NCBI GenBank assembly: GCA_031274985.1
Contig: JAISPK010000085.1
Coordinates: 1 to 5,653, forward strand
Direction of reading: 5' to 3'
DNA length: 5,653 nucleotides
Origin: Coriobacteriales bacterium
GTDB lineage: Bacteria > Actinomycetota > Coriobacteriia > Coriobacteriales > UBA8131
The first letter of the stretch is position 1. Every line of letters begins with the position of its first letter. The notes under the pieces were generated by a model, which made no database searches, was not told the origin of the DNA, and saw only the letters and a list, made by a program, of their open reading frames with translations. This document shows positions 1 through 5,653 of this stretch, in pieces. Both the position numbers and the translations under genes were made by a program.

Positions 1-1416
1 GAAGTTGAGCTGCGTGACGCGGCGGACCTCTGGGGCATGAATGCTCTGGAAACCACCGATGCGCTCACCGGCCGTCATGGCGAAAACTACAAGGTGGCCT
101 GCATCGGACCGGCCGGCGAAAAGCTCAGCCTCATTGGCGTCATCATGAACGACAAGCATCGTGCTGCCGGGCGTGGCGGACTCGGTGCGGTCATGGGCTC
201 CAAGAAGCTCAAGGCTGTCTGCGTACGCGGCACAGGCTCGGTAGAGGTCGCACGACCGGAAGAGTTCATGGCTGCCGCCAAGAAGACACGCGACATGCTC
301 GTCGCCGACCCGGTTGGCGGAACCGGGCTGGCCGCTTTTGGCACTGAGGTACTCGTTAATATCATTAACGAGAGCGGGGCGCTGCCCTTTCACAACTGGC
401 GCTCTTCGCATGATGTGTTTGCCGACAACTACGGCGGCGAGACGCTGGCCGCTACGTTCCTGGTTAAGAACAAAGCCTGTTTTGGCTGCACCATTGGCTG
501 CGGCCGCGTAACACACGTAACCGGCAAGTACGAATCCTTTGGCGAGGGTCCCGAGTATGAGGCAGGCTGGGCCTTTGGTACGTCCACCGGCGTGAATGAT
601 CTGGGAGCCATCTGCAAGGCTAACTTCCTCTGTAACGAGTACGGAATCGATCCTATCTCTATGGGCTCAACGATTGCCTGCGCCATGGAGCTTTTTGATA
701 TCGGCGCTATTGACGAGAGTATCGTTGGCTTTGAGCTGCGCTTTGGCGATGCTGATGCCATCGTCAAGCTCACTGAGCTCACCGGCAAGATGGAGGGCTT
801 TGGCAAGGACTTAGCGCTGGGCTCCTATCGACTCGCTGATAAGTACGGGCACCCGGAGCTCTCTATGAGTGTTAAGAAGCAGGAGATGCCGGCCTATGAC
901 GGACGCGCCATTCAGGGCATGGGCCTTGAGTACGCCACGTCAAACCGTGGTGGCTGCCATGTGCGCGGATACATGACCTCGCCGGAGATACTCGGATATC
1001 CCCTCAAGGTAGACCCGCTGGTCACCGAAGGCAAGGGTGCGCTGCTCAAGCTCTTCCAGGATCTTACTGCCCTGATAGACAGCTCGGGCGTTTGCCTGTT
1101 CACCACTTTTGGCACCGGCCTGCCCGAAGTTGCTGCGCAGTATCGCGCTGCCGTTGGCACCGACGAGACTGACGAAGAAATCCTGCTTAAGGGTGAGCGT
1201 ATCTGGAACCTGGAAAAGGTCTTTAACATCGCTGCCGGTGTTGAGAAGGACACGCTTCCGCCGCGCCTCCTGCGCGAAGAGCTCACCGAGGGTCCCGCTG
1301 CAGGCAAGGTCTGCGAACTGGATGTCATGCTCGCGGATTACTATGCACAGCGCGGTTGGGGCGCCGATGGTTCTCCGACGGTTGAGAAGCTTGAGTCGCT
1401 GAATGTAGTTGGGTGA
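1..1416 (+). CDS. Tungsten-dependent aldehyde oxidoreductase, AOR family (5'-truncated by window edge)
   Basis: Probable catalytic subunit oxidising an aldehyde to a carboxylic acid at a tungsten (or molybdenum) bis-pyranopterin centre beside one [4Fe-4S] cluster. The frame is open from base 1, so the ATG at 37 is internal: the residues before it (ending DLWG) already look like AOR family. Numbering from base 1, the fragment has CIGPAGE (34-40) and GRGGLGAVMGSK (57-68), which close the N-terminal AOR domain. A C-x2-C-x3-C cluster motif follows (C160, C163, C167), and the distant fourth ligand is in IDSSGVC (D360, C365), which is also the DxxGxC pterin motif. The other pterin motif is NEYGID (212-217), with Asn in place of the first Asp. 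PEYE (E185/E187) and RGGCH (H320) match the conserved active-site Glu and His regions of the family. About 471 residues are visible; AORs are usually about 600, so roughly 130-150 are missing upstream. The substrate cannot be deduced. The downstream redox genes suggest it is not a stand-alone ferredoxin-only enzyme. Confidence 0.95.
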   Translation, partial: EVELRDAADLWGMNALETTDALTGRHGENYKVACIGPAGEKLSLIGVIMNDKHRAAGRGGLGAVMGSKKLKAVCVRGTGSVEVARPEEFMAAAKKTRDMLVADPVGGTGLAAFGTEVLVNIINESGALPFHNWRSSHDVFADNYGGETLAATFLVKNKACFGCTIGCGRVTHVTGKYESFGEGPEYEAGWAFGTSTGVNDLGAICKANFLCNEYGIDPISMGSTIACAMELFDIGAIDESIVGFELRFGDADAIVKLTELTGKMEGFGKDLALGSYRLADKYGHPELSMSVKKQEMPAYDGRAIQGMGLEYATSNRGGCHVRGYMTSPEILGYPLKVDPLVTEGKGALLKLFQDLTALIDSSGVCLFTTFGTGLPEVAAQYRAAVGTDETDEEILLKGERIWNLEKVFNIAAGVEKDTLPPRLLREELTEGPAAGKVCELDVMLADYYAQRGWGADGSPTVEKLESLNVVG

Positions 1417-1452
1417 GTGAATTTGTGCAGCGAACGCCTTTTGACAATTGAC

Positions 1453-1464
1453 CAGTGGCCACTG
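1453..1464. repeat. Perfect 12-bp palindrome in the AOR-moaD gap
   Basis: CAGTGGCCACTG reads the same on both strands and lies 36 bp after the AOR stop and 29 bp before the next start. A TTGACA hexamer sits just upstream at 1441-1446, but no convincing -10 box follows at 16-18 bp spacing. There is no T-run after it, so it is not a Rho-independent terminator. It could be an operator half-site pair, an mRNA processing hairpin, or chance. Confidence 0.4.
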
Positions 1465-1493
1465 CCCATGGCCGCCCGACGAAGTGACGCCGT

Positions 1494-1769
1494 ATGCTCG
1501 TAAAGTACTACGCCTATTATCGTGATCACACCGGGCGCAAGGACGAACAGCTCCCTGCGCCCGGCACCGTCGGCGACCTCTTGCGTCTGCTTGCAAAGCG
1601 CTACGGCAAAAAGGTGGAGGAAGGGCTTCTTGCTCCTGGTGGTTTGGACCTGGGGCCGGATGCCATCGTCTTGGTAAACGGGCGCAACATCGCACATCTC
1701 AATATGCTCGACACACCGCTCACTGATACGGATGCTGTTACGATTTTTCCGCTGGTTGCCGGCGGCTGA
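1494..1769 (+). CDS. MoaD/ThiS-family sulfur carrier protein
   Basis: A 91-residue ubiquitin-fold (beta-grasp) sulfur carrier. The N-terminus starts with the typical strand and loop (MLVKYYAYYRDHTG), the middle has VLVNGRNI (residues 59-66), and the protein ends FPLVAGG, close to the FPPVAGG ending of MoaD. In the family the terminal Gly-Gly is adenylated and converted to a thiocarboxylate, which donates sulfur to make the dithiolene of molybdopterin. Its place directly after an AOR gene and before the redox module suggests it serves the tungsten-pterin cofactor of that enzyme (inference); MoaD-like genes beside AOR genes are a known association. The start is the only in-frame ATG near the domain start. 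Its ribosome site is weak (GAAG at 1481-1484), unlike those of the three genes downstream. ThiS or another sulfur carrier is the main alternative; length and ending favour MoaD. Confidence 0.88.
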   Translation: MLVKYYAYYRDHTGRKDEQLPAPGTVGDLLRLLAKRYGKKVEEGLLAPGGLDLGPDAIVLVNGRNIAHLNMLDTPLTDTDAVTIFPLVAGG

Positions 1770-1807
1770 GCCGGGAGTTGCAGAATCCCCGTATTGGTTC
1801 TATTAAA

Positions 1808-1812
1808 AGAGG
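1808..1812 (+). promoter_or_regulatory. Ribosome binding site for the NuoE-like gene
   Basis: AGAGG lies 7 bases before the ATG at 1820. It decides the start: an in-frame TTG at 1778 would add 14 residues (MQNPRIGSIKRGAR) that have no place in the family and no comparable upstream site. Confidence 0.7.
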
Positions 1813-1819
1813 TGCCCGT

Positions 1820-2302
1820 ATGATTGCCGTAGAACCCCAACGAATCCAGAGCATCCTGGAGGCGTATCCGCCAGAAAAGCGCTTTGCGCTCGCCATACTC
1901 CAGGATATCCAACACGAATTCAATTACCTTCCCGAAGGATCGCTTGAGGTGGTGTCTGCTCGCATTGGCACGCCGGTGGCGCAGCTGTTTGCCCTTGCAA
2001 CGTTTTACAAGGCGCTGAGCCTTGTCCCCAAGGGCAGGCACATTATCAAGGTTTGCGACGGCACTGCCTGTCACATGTGCGGCTCAAGTTCTCTTCTGGT
2101 TGCGATTAAGCAGCTGCTTGCGCTTGAGCCGGGGGGCCGGACGGACGACGGCCAGTTCTCACTCGAGTGCGTGAACTGCGTTGGCTCGTGTGCTCTGGCT
2201 CCGGTGATGATTATTGACGATGCCTATTATGCAAAGGTCAACACCGAGAAGCTTGCCCTCATACTTGATGCGTACCGCCCGGGAGGTGAGCATGATGAGT
2301 AA
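1820..2302 (+). CDS. NuoE-like thioredoxin-fold [2Fe-2S] subunit (HndA/HydC type)
   Basis: A 160-residue small electron-transfer subunit of the 24-kDa complex I/HydC/HndA family. Residues 1-70 form the helical N-terminal part, with EFNYLPEG (33-40) and LFALATFYKALSL (56-68) as the usual conserved stretches. The [2Fe-2S] ligands are C79 and C84 (VCDGTAC, C-x4-C) and C120 and C124 (CVGSCALAP, C-x3-C), in the expected thioredoxin-like fold. Two extra cysteines (C87, C117) lie beside the ligands. The family hands electrons between the NuoF-type FMN subunit and other centres, in the cytoplasm, and in bifurcating hydrogenases and related enzymes it is one of three core subunits. It begins 50 bp after the moaD-like stop. 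Its last 11 bp overlap the next gene, which points to coupled translation. Length and ligand spacing are normal, so it looks intact. Confidence 0.94.
   Translation: MIAVEPQRIQSILEAYPPEKRFALAILQDIQHEFNYLPEGSLEVVSARIGTPVAQLFALATFYKALSLVPKGRHIIKVCDGTACHMCGSSSLLVAIKQLLALEPGGRTDDGQFSLECVNCVGSCALAPVMIIDDAYYAKVNTEKLALILDAYRPGGEHDE
2282..2289 (+). promoter_or_regulatory. Strong ribosome binding site for the NuoF-like gene
   Basis: GGAGGTGA is a near-complete anti-Shine-Dalgarno match placed inside the end of the NuoE-like gene. From GGAGG it is 5 bases to the ATG at 2292 and 8 to the ATG at 2295, so either of the tandem Met codons could be used. Confidence 0.8.
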
Positions 2303-4154
2303 GCGAACCCTCTTGGTGTGCTGCGGAACAGGCTGCCTTGCGAGCGGTGCTGCCGCGGTGGCAGACGCGCTGGACCGCGAGATAGCCGCCTCGGGAGTGG
2401 ACGCCTTTGTGGAGAGACACACCAAACGCACCGGCTGCAACGGCTTTTGCGAAAACGGCCCCATCGTCAGGATTCTGCCCGACGATATCGCCTACTACAA
2501 GGTCAAGAGCAAGGATGCTCAGGCTCTGGTTCAGAGCATCGGCTCTGAGCCGGTGTTACGATTGCTCTACAAGGACGACCGGGGTGAGCGTGTGCTCAAG
2601 CTGGAGGACAATCCGTTCTATCGTACGCAGAAGCGTTTTGCCTTGCAGCATATTGGCCGGATAGACCCTTTGAGCCTTGATGATTATCTGGCTGTCGGGG
2701 GCTATAGCGCACTTAAAAAAGCGCTGACCCTAAAGCCGGAAGAGATTATCGAAGAGGTCAAGGCTTCCGGGCTGCGCGGACGTGGCGGCGCCGGCTTTCC
2801 AACAGGAATCAAGTGGAGCCTTGCTCGCAGTTATGACGAGTTTCCCAAGTATGTGGTGTGCAATGGCGACGAGGGAGACCCGGGCGCCTTTATGGACCGC
2901 TCCCTGCTTGAGGGGGATCCTCACAGTATCATCGAGGGTCTTGCCATCTGTGCGCTGGCCATTGGTGCTGAGCAGGGGTTCTTCTATATTCGCGATGAGT
3001 ACCATCTGGCGCTGACCAACGTGAACGCCGCTCTTGAGGCGGCACGAGTGCACGGTTTTATCGGAGACCGTGTTTGCGGTACTCCCCACGCGCTGCACCT
3101 TGAGGTCGTGCGCGGCGGCGGCGCCTTTGTCTGTGGCGAAAGCACCGCTCTCATGCAGTCCATCGAAGGCAAAATCGGCGAGCCGCGCGCTAAATACATC
3201 CGCTCGGTTAAACGGGGGCTCTGGGATCAACCCACCGTGCTCAACAATGTGGAGACCCTTGCAAATATCCCCTCCATAATCCTGCAGGGCGGCAAAGCCT
3301 TTGCTGCCTCAGGAACCGAAAGCTCAAGCGGAGGCAAGGTCTTTTCGCTGGTGGGCAAAGTCAAGCGTACGGGGCTGGTTGAGGTTCCCATGGGAGTAAC
3401 GCTCAAACAGCTTGTGTATGACATCGGCGGCGGGGTCAAGGAAAATCGACCGTTCAAGGCCGTGCAGATCGGTGGCCCTTCGGGTGGCTGCCTGCCTGAG
3501 AGCAAGCTTGACCTTCCCATAGATTTTGACACGCTCACAAAAGAGGGTGCCATGATGGGCTCCGGCGGGCTTATCGTCATGGATCATCACGATTGCATGG
3601 TTGAGGTAGCGCGGTATTACACAAGCTTTCTCGCTGAGGAAAGTTGCGGCAAGTGCACGCCTTGCCGTGAGGGCCTGCGCCATACCCTGCGGGTGCTCAC
3701 GGATATCACCGAAGGGCGCGGCCAGGAGGGCGATATCGAGTTGCTTGAGCAGCTTGGCGAGACCATTAAAGACAGCTCTCTTTGCGCCCTTGGCGGTTCA
3801 GCACCCAATCCGGTGCTTTCTACAATCAGGTATTTTCGCAGTGAGTATGAGGCGCATATCCGTGATCATAGTTGTCCGGCTGGCGTGTGCGCTGCCCTCA
3901 CGGCTTTTGCCATTGATACGGAGCTCTGCACCAGATGCGGCGCCTGCCTTAAGTCCTGCTCGGTCGCTGCGATAAGTGGCAGTAAAAACGAGCCGTATCG
4001 CATTGATGCTTCTGCCTGTATTTCGTGCGGAAGCTGCCGCCTTGCTTGCAGGTTTGACGCAGTGCTCACCAGTAAACTTGAGGCCGGAGGGCCGGGCTCT
4101 GTTGATTGCACAGGCGCTGCGAGTGCTGCGAGCCTGGGAGGAGGTGCCTCATGA
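2292..4154 (+). CDS. NuoF-like FMN/NAD(P)H-binding iron-sulfur subunit (HydB/HndC/BfuB type)
   Basis: The 620-residue flavin subunit where NAD(P)(H) would react. Domains in order: an N-terminal thioredoxin-like [2Fe-2S] domain (C10, C15, C49, C53; GCNGFCENGP at 48-57); the FMN/NADH Rossmann-like core with RGRGGAGFPTG (162-172), NGDEGDPGAFMDR (191-203) and CGESTAL (281-287); an SLBB region (about 350-420); a [4Fe-4S] site SCGKCTPC (C452, C455, C458) with C498; a linker cysteine pair CPAGVC (528-533); and two C-terminal [4Fe-4S] ferredoxin motifs (C546/549/552/556 and C576/579/582/586), neither followed by the usual Pro. This layout is that of HydB/HndC rather than respiratory NuoF. The loop after GEPR reads AKYIRSVKRGLW, not the RPPFPA-type sequence of NuoF. 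A Gly/Ala/Ser-rich tail (about 599-620) ends the protein. It overlaps its neighbours by 11 bp and 4 bp. The start could equally be 2295. Confidence 0.95.
   Translation: MMSKRTLLVCCGTGCLASGAAAVADALDREIAASGVDAFVERHTKRTGCNGFCENGPIVRILPDDIAYYKVKSKDAQALVQSIGSEPVLRLLYKDDRGERVLKLEDNPFYRTQKRFALQHIGRIDPLSLDDYLAVGGYSALKKALTLKPEEIIEEVKASGLRGRGGAGFPTGIKWSLARSYDEFPKYVVCNGDEGDPGAFMDRSLLEGDPHSIIEGLAICALAIGAEQGFFYIRDEYHLALTNVNAALEAARVHGFIGDRVCGTPHALHLEVVRGGGAFVCGESTALMQSIEGKIGEPRAKYIRSVKRGLWDQPTVLNNVETLANIPSIILQGGKAFAASGTESSSGGKVFSLVGKVKRTGLVEVPMGVTLKQLVYDIGGGVKENRPFKAVQIGGPSGGCLPESKLDLPIDFDTLTKEGAMMGSGGLIVMDHHDCMVEVARYYTSFLAEESCGKCTPCREGLRHTLRVLTDITEGRGQEGDIELLEQLGETIKDSSLCALGGSAPNPVLSTIRYFRSEYEAHIRDHSCPAGVCAALTAFAIDTELCTRCGACLKSCSVAAISGSKNEPYRIDASACISCGSCRLACRFDAVLTSKLEAGGPGSVDCTGAASAASLGGGAS
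4140..4144 (+). promoter_or_regulatory. Ribosome binding site for the ferredoxin-like subunit gene
   Basis: GGAGG lies 6 bases before the ATG at 4151, within the last codons of the NuoF-like gene. It selects 4151 over the in-frame upstream start at 4106, whose 15 extra residues (Cys/Arg rich) are a shadow of the NuoF tail. The start overlaps the previous stop as ATGA. Confidence 0.75.
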
Positions 4155-4903
4155 GCATCACGATAACTATTGATGGCAAGCCGTGTGTCTGTGAGCCCGG
4201 CGAGTATGTGCTCGAGATTGCAAGACGTAACGGCATCTTTGTCCCGGCCTTATGCAGCCTTAAGCCCGTTTTGACCGAACGGGGTTGTTGCCGTGTGTGC
4301 ATTGTAGAGCTCGTTGAAGACGCACGTTCGAAGGTCGTGGTTTCGTGCATCTATCCCGTTGAGCGGGAGTGCGAGGTGTTCACGCAGTCTGAGAAGATCG
4401 TGCGAGAACGTGGGATGATTTTGGCTCTGCTTAAACTGCTGGCTCCTGATGCCACACTGATAGCGCAACTGGCCAAGGCCTACCGGGCACCCGATTTGGA
4501 TAGGCTCGAGCCTAACCCTGAGGGTGGCACCTGTGTGTTGTGTGGACGCTGCGTTGAAGCTTGCTCGCTACTGGGAACCAGTTCTCTGGCTGCGGTTAAT
4601 CGCGGAGTGAGCAAGGAGATTGCCACTGCCTACCATGCCCCTTCTGCAACGTGCATAGGGTGTGCGAGCTGTGCGGGTGTCTGTCCTACCGATGCTATCC
4701 CTGTGGTTGAGGATGGAGCAAAGCGCACCATCTGGAACAAGGACTTTGAGTTGGCGTACTGTGAGGTGTGCGGCGAGCTGCTCGGCACGGTTGCATCCCT
4801 GGAGCACGCAGCAACAGCGGCTGAAGTCGAGCCCCTGTTCCTTTGCCCCGTACACAAGCAAAAGGTCCTGGCGCAACACCTGGCTCACCCCTATAAACCC
4901 TGA
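4151..4903 (+). CDS. NuoG-N/HoxU-like [2Fe-2S], 2x[4Fe-4S] electron-transfer subunit
   Basis: A 250-residue cytoplasmic wiring subunit resembling the N-terminal part of NuoG, HoxU and [FeFe]-hydrogenase, without any catalytic domain. Residues 1-78 are a plant-type [2Fe-2S] fold (SITITIDGK start) with C35, C47, C50 and C66 in the C-x11-C-x2-C pattern. Residues 80-120 are helical and carry no cysteine, so the His-Cys [4Fe-4S] site of NuoG/HoxU is absent. Two ferredoxin motifs follow: C128/131/134/138 and C168/171/174/178 (the second ending CPTDAIP). The C-terminus has C204/C207 (YCEVCGE) and C232/H235 (LCPVH), resembling a small zinc ribbon. Position in the module suggests it links the AOR subunit to the NuoF-like subunit, or docks free ferredoxin (inference). 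With no H-cluster domain it is not a hydrogenase. It overlaps the preceding stop by 4 bp and is the last gene of the apparent operon; no clear hairpin with T-run follows. Confidence 0.9.
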   Translation: MSITITIDGKPCVCEPGEYVLEIARRNGIFVPALCSLKPVLTERGCCRVCIVELVEDARSKVVVSCIYPVERECEVFTQSEKIVRERGMILALLKLLAPDATLIAQLAKAYRAPDLDRLEPNPEGGTCVLCGRCVEACSLLGTSSLAAVNRGVSKEIATAYHAPSATCIGCASCAGVCPTDAIPVVEDGAKRTIWNKDFELAYCEVCGELLGTVASLEHAATAAEVEPLFLCPVHKQKVLAQHLAHPYKP

Positions 4904-4963
4904 GGCAACTTCTTCGTATTAATGCTGCACCATCCATAAGGCTGCCTGACAACTGATAAGAGG

Positions 4964-4969
4964 TACAAT
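4964..4969 (+). promoter_or_regulatory. Possible -10 element for the HAD phosphatase gene
   Basis: TACAAT lies about 50 bp before the TTG start, in the 114-bp gap between the redox operon and the phosphatase gene. The -35 partner is poor: CTGACA at 4946-4951 is only 12 bp away, and the 17-bp position (4941-4946) does not match. The gap shows no clear terminator hairpin, so read-through from the operon is also possible. Confidence 0.25.
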
Positions 4970-5006
4970 TACTCCTGATAGAACAAGACAATTCTAGATT
5001 GCGAAT

Positions 5007-5011
5007 CGGAG
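5007..5011 (+). promoter_or_regulatory. Ribosome binding site supporting a TTG start
   Basis: CGGAG lies 6 bases before the TTG at 5018. The protein begins exactly where HAD phosphatases begin (M-K-A-I-L-F-D-L-D-G-T), so this site fixes the non-ATG start. Confidence 0.6.
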
Positions 5012-5017
5012 TAAACT

Positions 5018-5653
5018 TTGAAGGCTATTCTGTTTGACCTTGACGGCACGCTGCTGGATACCCGTGATTTGATCCTTGTCTCAATGCAATACGCGTATTG
5101 CACAGTCCTCGGTGAGGAGTCCCTCCCTTCAGACGACAAACTCCTCTCCATGGTGGGGATTCCGCTCAAAGAGCAAATGGAGCGACTTTCCCCGAAAAAA
5201 AGCGAAGAGCTCTTTGAGACCTACCTTGAGTACAACGCAAGGGTTCAGGATTCTATGCTCACGGATTTTGCCGGAACCAAGGAAGCCCTCGATGCGCTCT
5301 TAGAAAAGGGGTTCCGATTGGCGGTTGTCACCTCAAAAAGGCATGGCTCCGCCGCTTATGGGCTCAAACACACGGGGCTTTTAGATTACTTTGAACTGCT
5401 CCTGGGCTCCGATGACACCCCGGAGCACAAGCCCAAGCCCGGGCCGCTTCTGGCTGCAGCAAAGCTCATGGGGCTTGCTCCCCACGAATGCGCCTACCTT
5501 GGTGACAGCCCTTACGACATGCTTGCCGCAAGGTCGGCCGGGATGCAGGCGATTGGCGCGCTCTGGGGTATGTTTTCTCAAAAAGACCTGCTCGATGCAG
5601 GCGCAGAGGTTCTGATTTCAGATGTTTCTGAATTAGTTGGGCTGAACACTCTA
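5018..5653 (+). CDS. HAD-superfamily phosphatase, Gph/PpaX-like (3'-truncated by window edge)
   Basis: A cytoplasmic phosphatase of HAD subfamily I, with 212 residues visible and no stop before the window ends. Motif I is FDLDGTLLD, with nucleophile D7 and acid/base D9. A helical cap region covers about residues 15-80. Motif II is VVTSK (T105, S106). Motif III is the lysine of HKPKPGP (K138 or K140). Motif IV is GDSPYD (D163, D167), which binds Mg2+. The cap and the KPxP signature resemble phosphoglycolate phosphatase or pyrophosphatase PpaX, but the substrate cannot be read from sequence. Family length is about 210-225, so few residues should be missing. The start is TTG at 5018, supported by CGGAG and by alignment of motif I at residue 7. 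It lies 114 bp after the redox operon and shares no obvious function with it. Confidence 0.92.
   Translation, partial: MKAILFDLDGTLLDTRDLILVSMQYAYCTVLGEESLPSDDKLLSMVGIPLKEQMERLSPKKSEELFETYLEYNARVQDSMLTDFAGTKEALDALLEKGFRLAVVTSKRHGSAAYGLKHTGLLDYFELLLGSDDTPEHKPKPGPLLAAAKLMGLAPHECAYLGDSPYDMLAARSAGMQAIGALWGMFSQKDLLDAGAEVLISDVSELVGLNTL

Noticed and set aside
940..1695. A 251-codon open frame on the minus strand
   Set aside because: It lies antisense to the conserved AOR and MoaD-like genes, and its translation is Arg/Ala-rich without a recognisable motif. It is a codon-bias shadow.
1782..1801. Small hairpin AGAA(t)CC / GGTTCT before the NuoE-like gene
   Set aside because: Only six pairs with a bulge, no T-run, and just upstream of a good ribosome site; too weak to call a terminator or riboswitch.
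1778..1819. Longer NuoE-like protein starting at TTG 1778
   Set aside because: The added residues do not resemble the family, and AGAGG is placed for the ATG at 1820.
2214..2291. Longer NuoF-like protein starting at 2214
   Set aside because: It would overlap the NuoE-like gene by about 90 bp and add residues foreign to the family; GGAGGTGA points to 2292 or 2295.
2730..3230. A 166-codon open frame on the minus strand
   Set aside because: It is antisense to the FMN domain of the NuoF-like gene, which has complete family motifs; no motif appears in the antisense product.
4151..4903. [FeFe]-hydrogenase subunit, because of its HydA-like N-terminal domains
   Set aside because: The protein ends at residue 250 with no H-cluster motifs.
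4904..5017. Terminator at the end of the redox operon
   Set aside because: TGAGGCA and a later TGCCTGA are not properly complementary and are far apart; no stable stem with a T-run is visible.

Overview
The window is a moderately GC-rich, densely coded stretch with every gene on the + strand. It looks like the genome of a strict anaerobe. The main signs are a tungsten/molybdenum-pterin aldehyde oxidoreductase of the AOR family and three iron-sulfur or flavin subunits of the NuoE/NuoF/NuoG-N type, with no quinone- or membrane-linked partner in view. The host cannot be fixed from sequence alone. A gut-type anaerobe such as a coriobacterial actinobacterium would fit the gene style, but that is only a guess.

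Layout: (1) 1-1416, the C-terminal ~471 residues of an AOR-family enzyme, whose N-terminus lies upstream of the window. (2) A 77-bp gap holding a perfect 12-bp palindrome, then a MoaD/ThiS-type sulfur-carrier protein ending in Gly-Gly (1494-1769). (3) A three-gene redox module with strong ribosome binding sites: a NuoE-like [2Fe-2S] protein (1820-2302), a NuoF-like FMN/NAD(P)H-binding fusion with an N-terminal [2Fe-2S] domain and a C-terminal 2x[4Fe-4S] ferredoxin domain (2292-4154), and a NuoG-N/HoxU-like ferredoxin subunit (4151-4903). These three overlap by 11 and 4 bp and are almost certainly translated together. (4) A 114-bp gap with a weak promoter candidate, then a HAD-superfamily phosphatase starting at a TTG codon (5018) that runs off the window.

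Working model (inference): the AOR subunit oxidises an aldehyde to its acid at a tungsten bis-pterin centre. Electrons then pass through a chain of iron-sulfur clusters to the NuoF-like FMN site. There they would either reduce NAD(P)+ or be split between, or combined from, NAD(P)H and ferredoxin, as in flavin-based electron-bifurcating complexes. The cysteine motifs allow three [2Fe-2S] and six [4Fe-4S] clusters in the visible polypeptides. The MoaD-like protein would serve pyranopterin dithiolene synthesis for the AOR cofactor. The phosphatase looks unrelated. The most unusual point is the AOR coupled to a complete HydABC/Bfu-like electron-transfer module without any hydrogenase domain.
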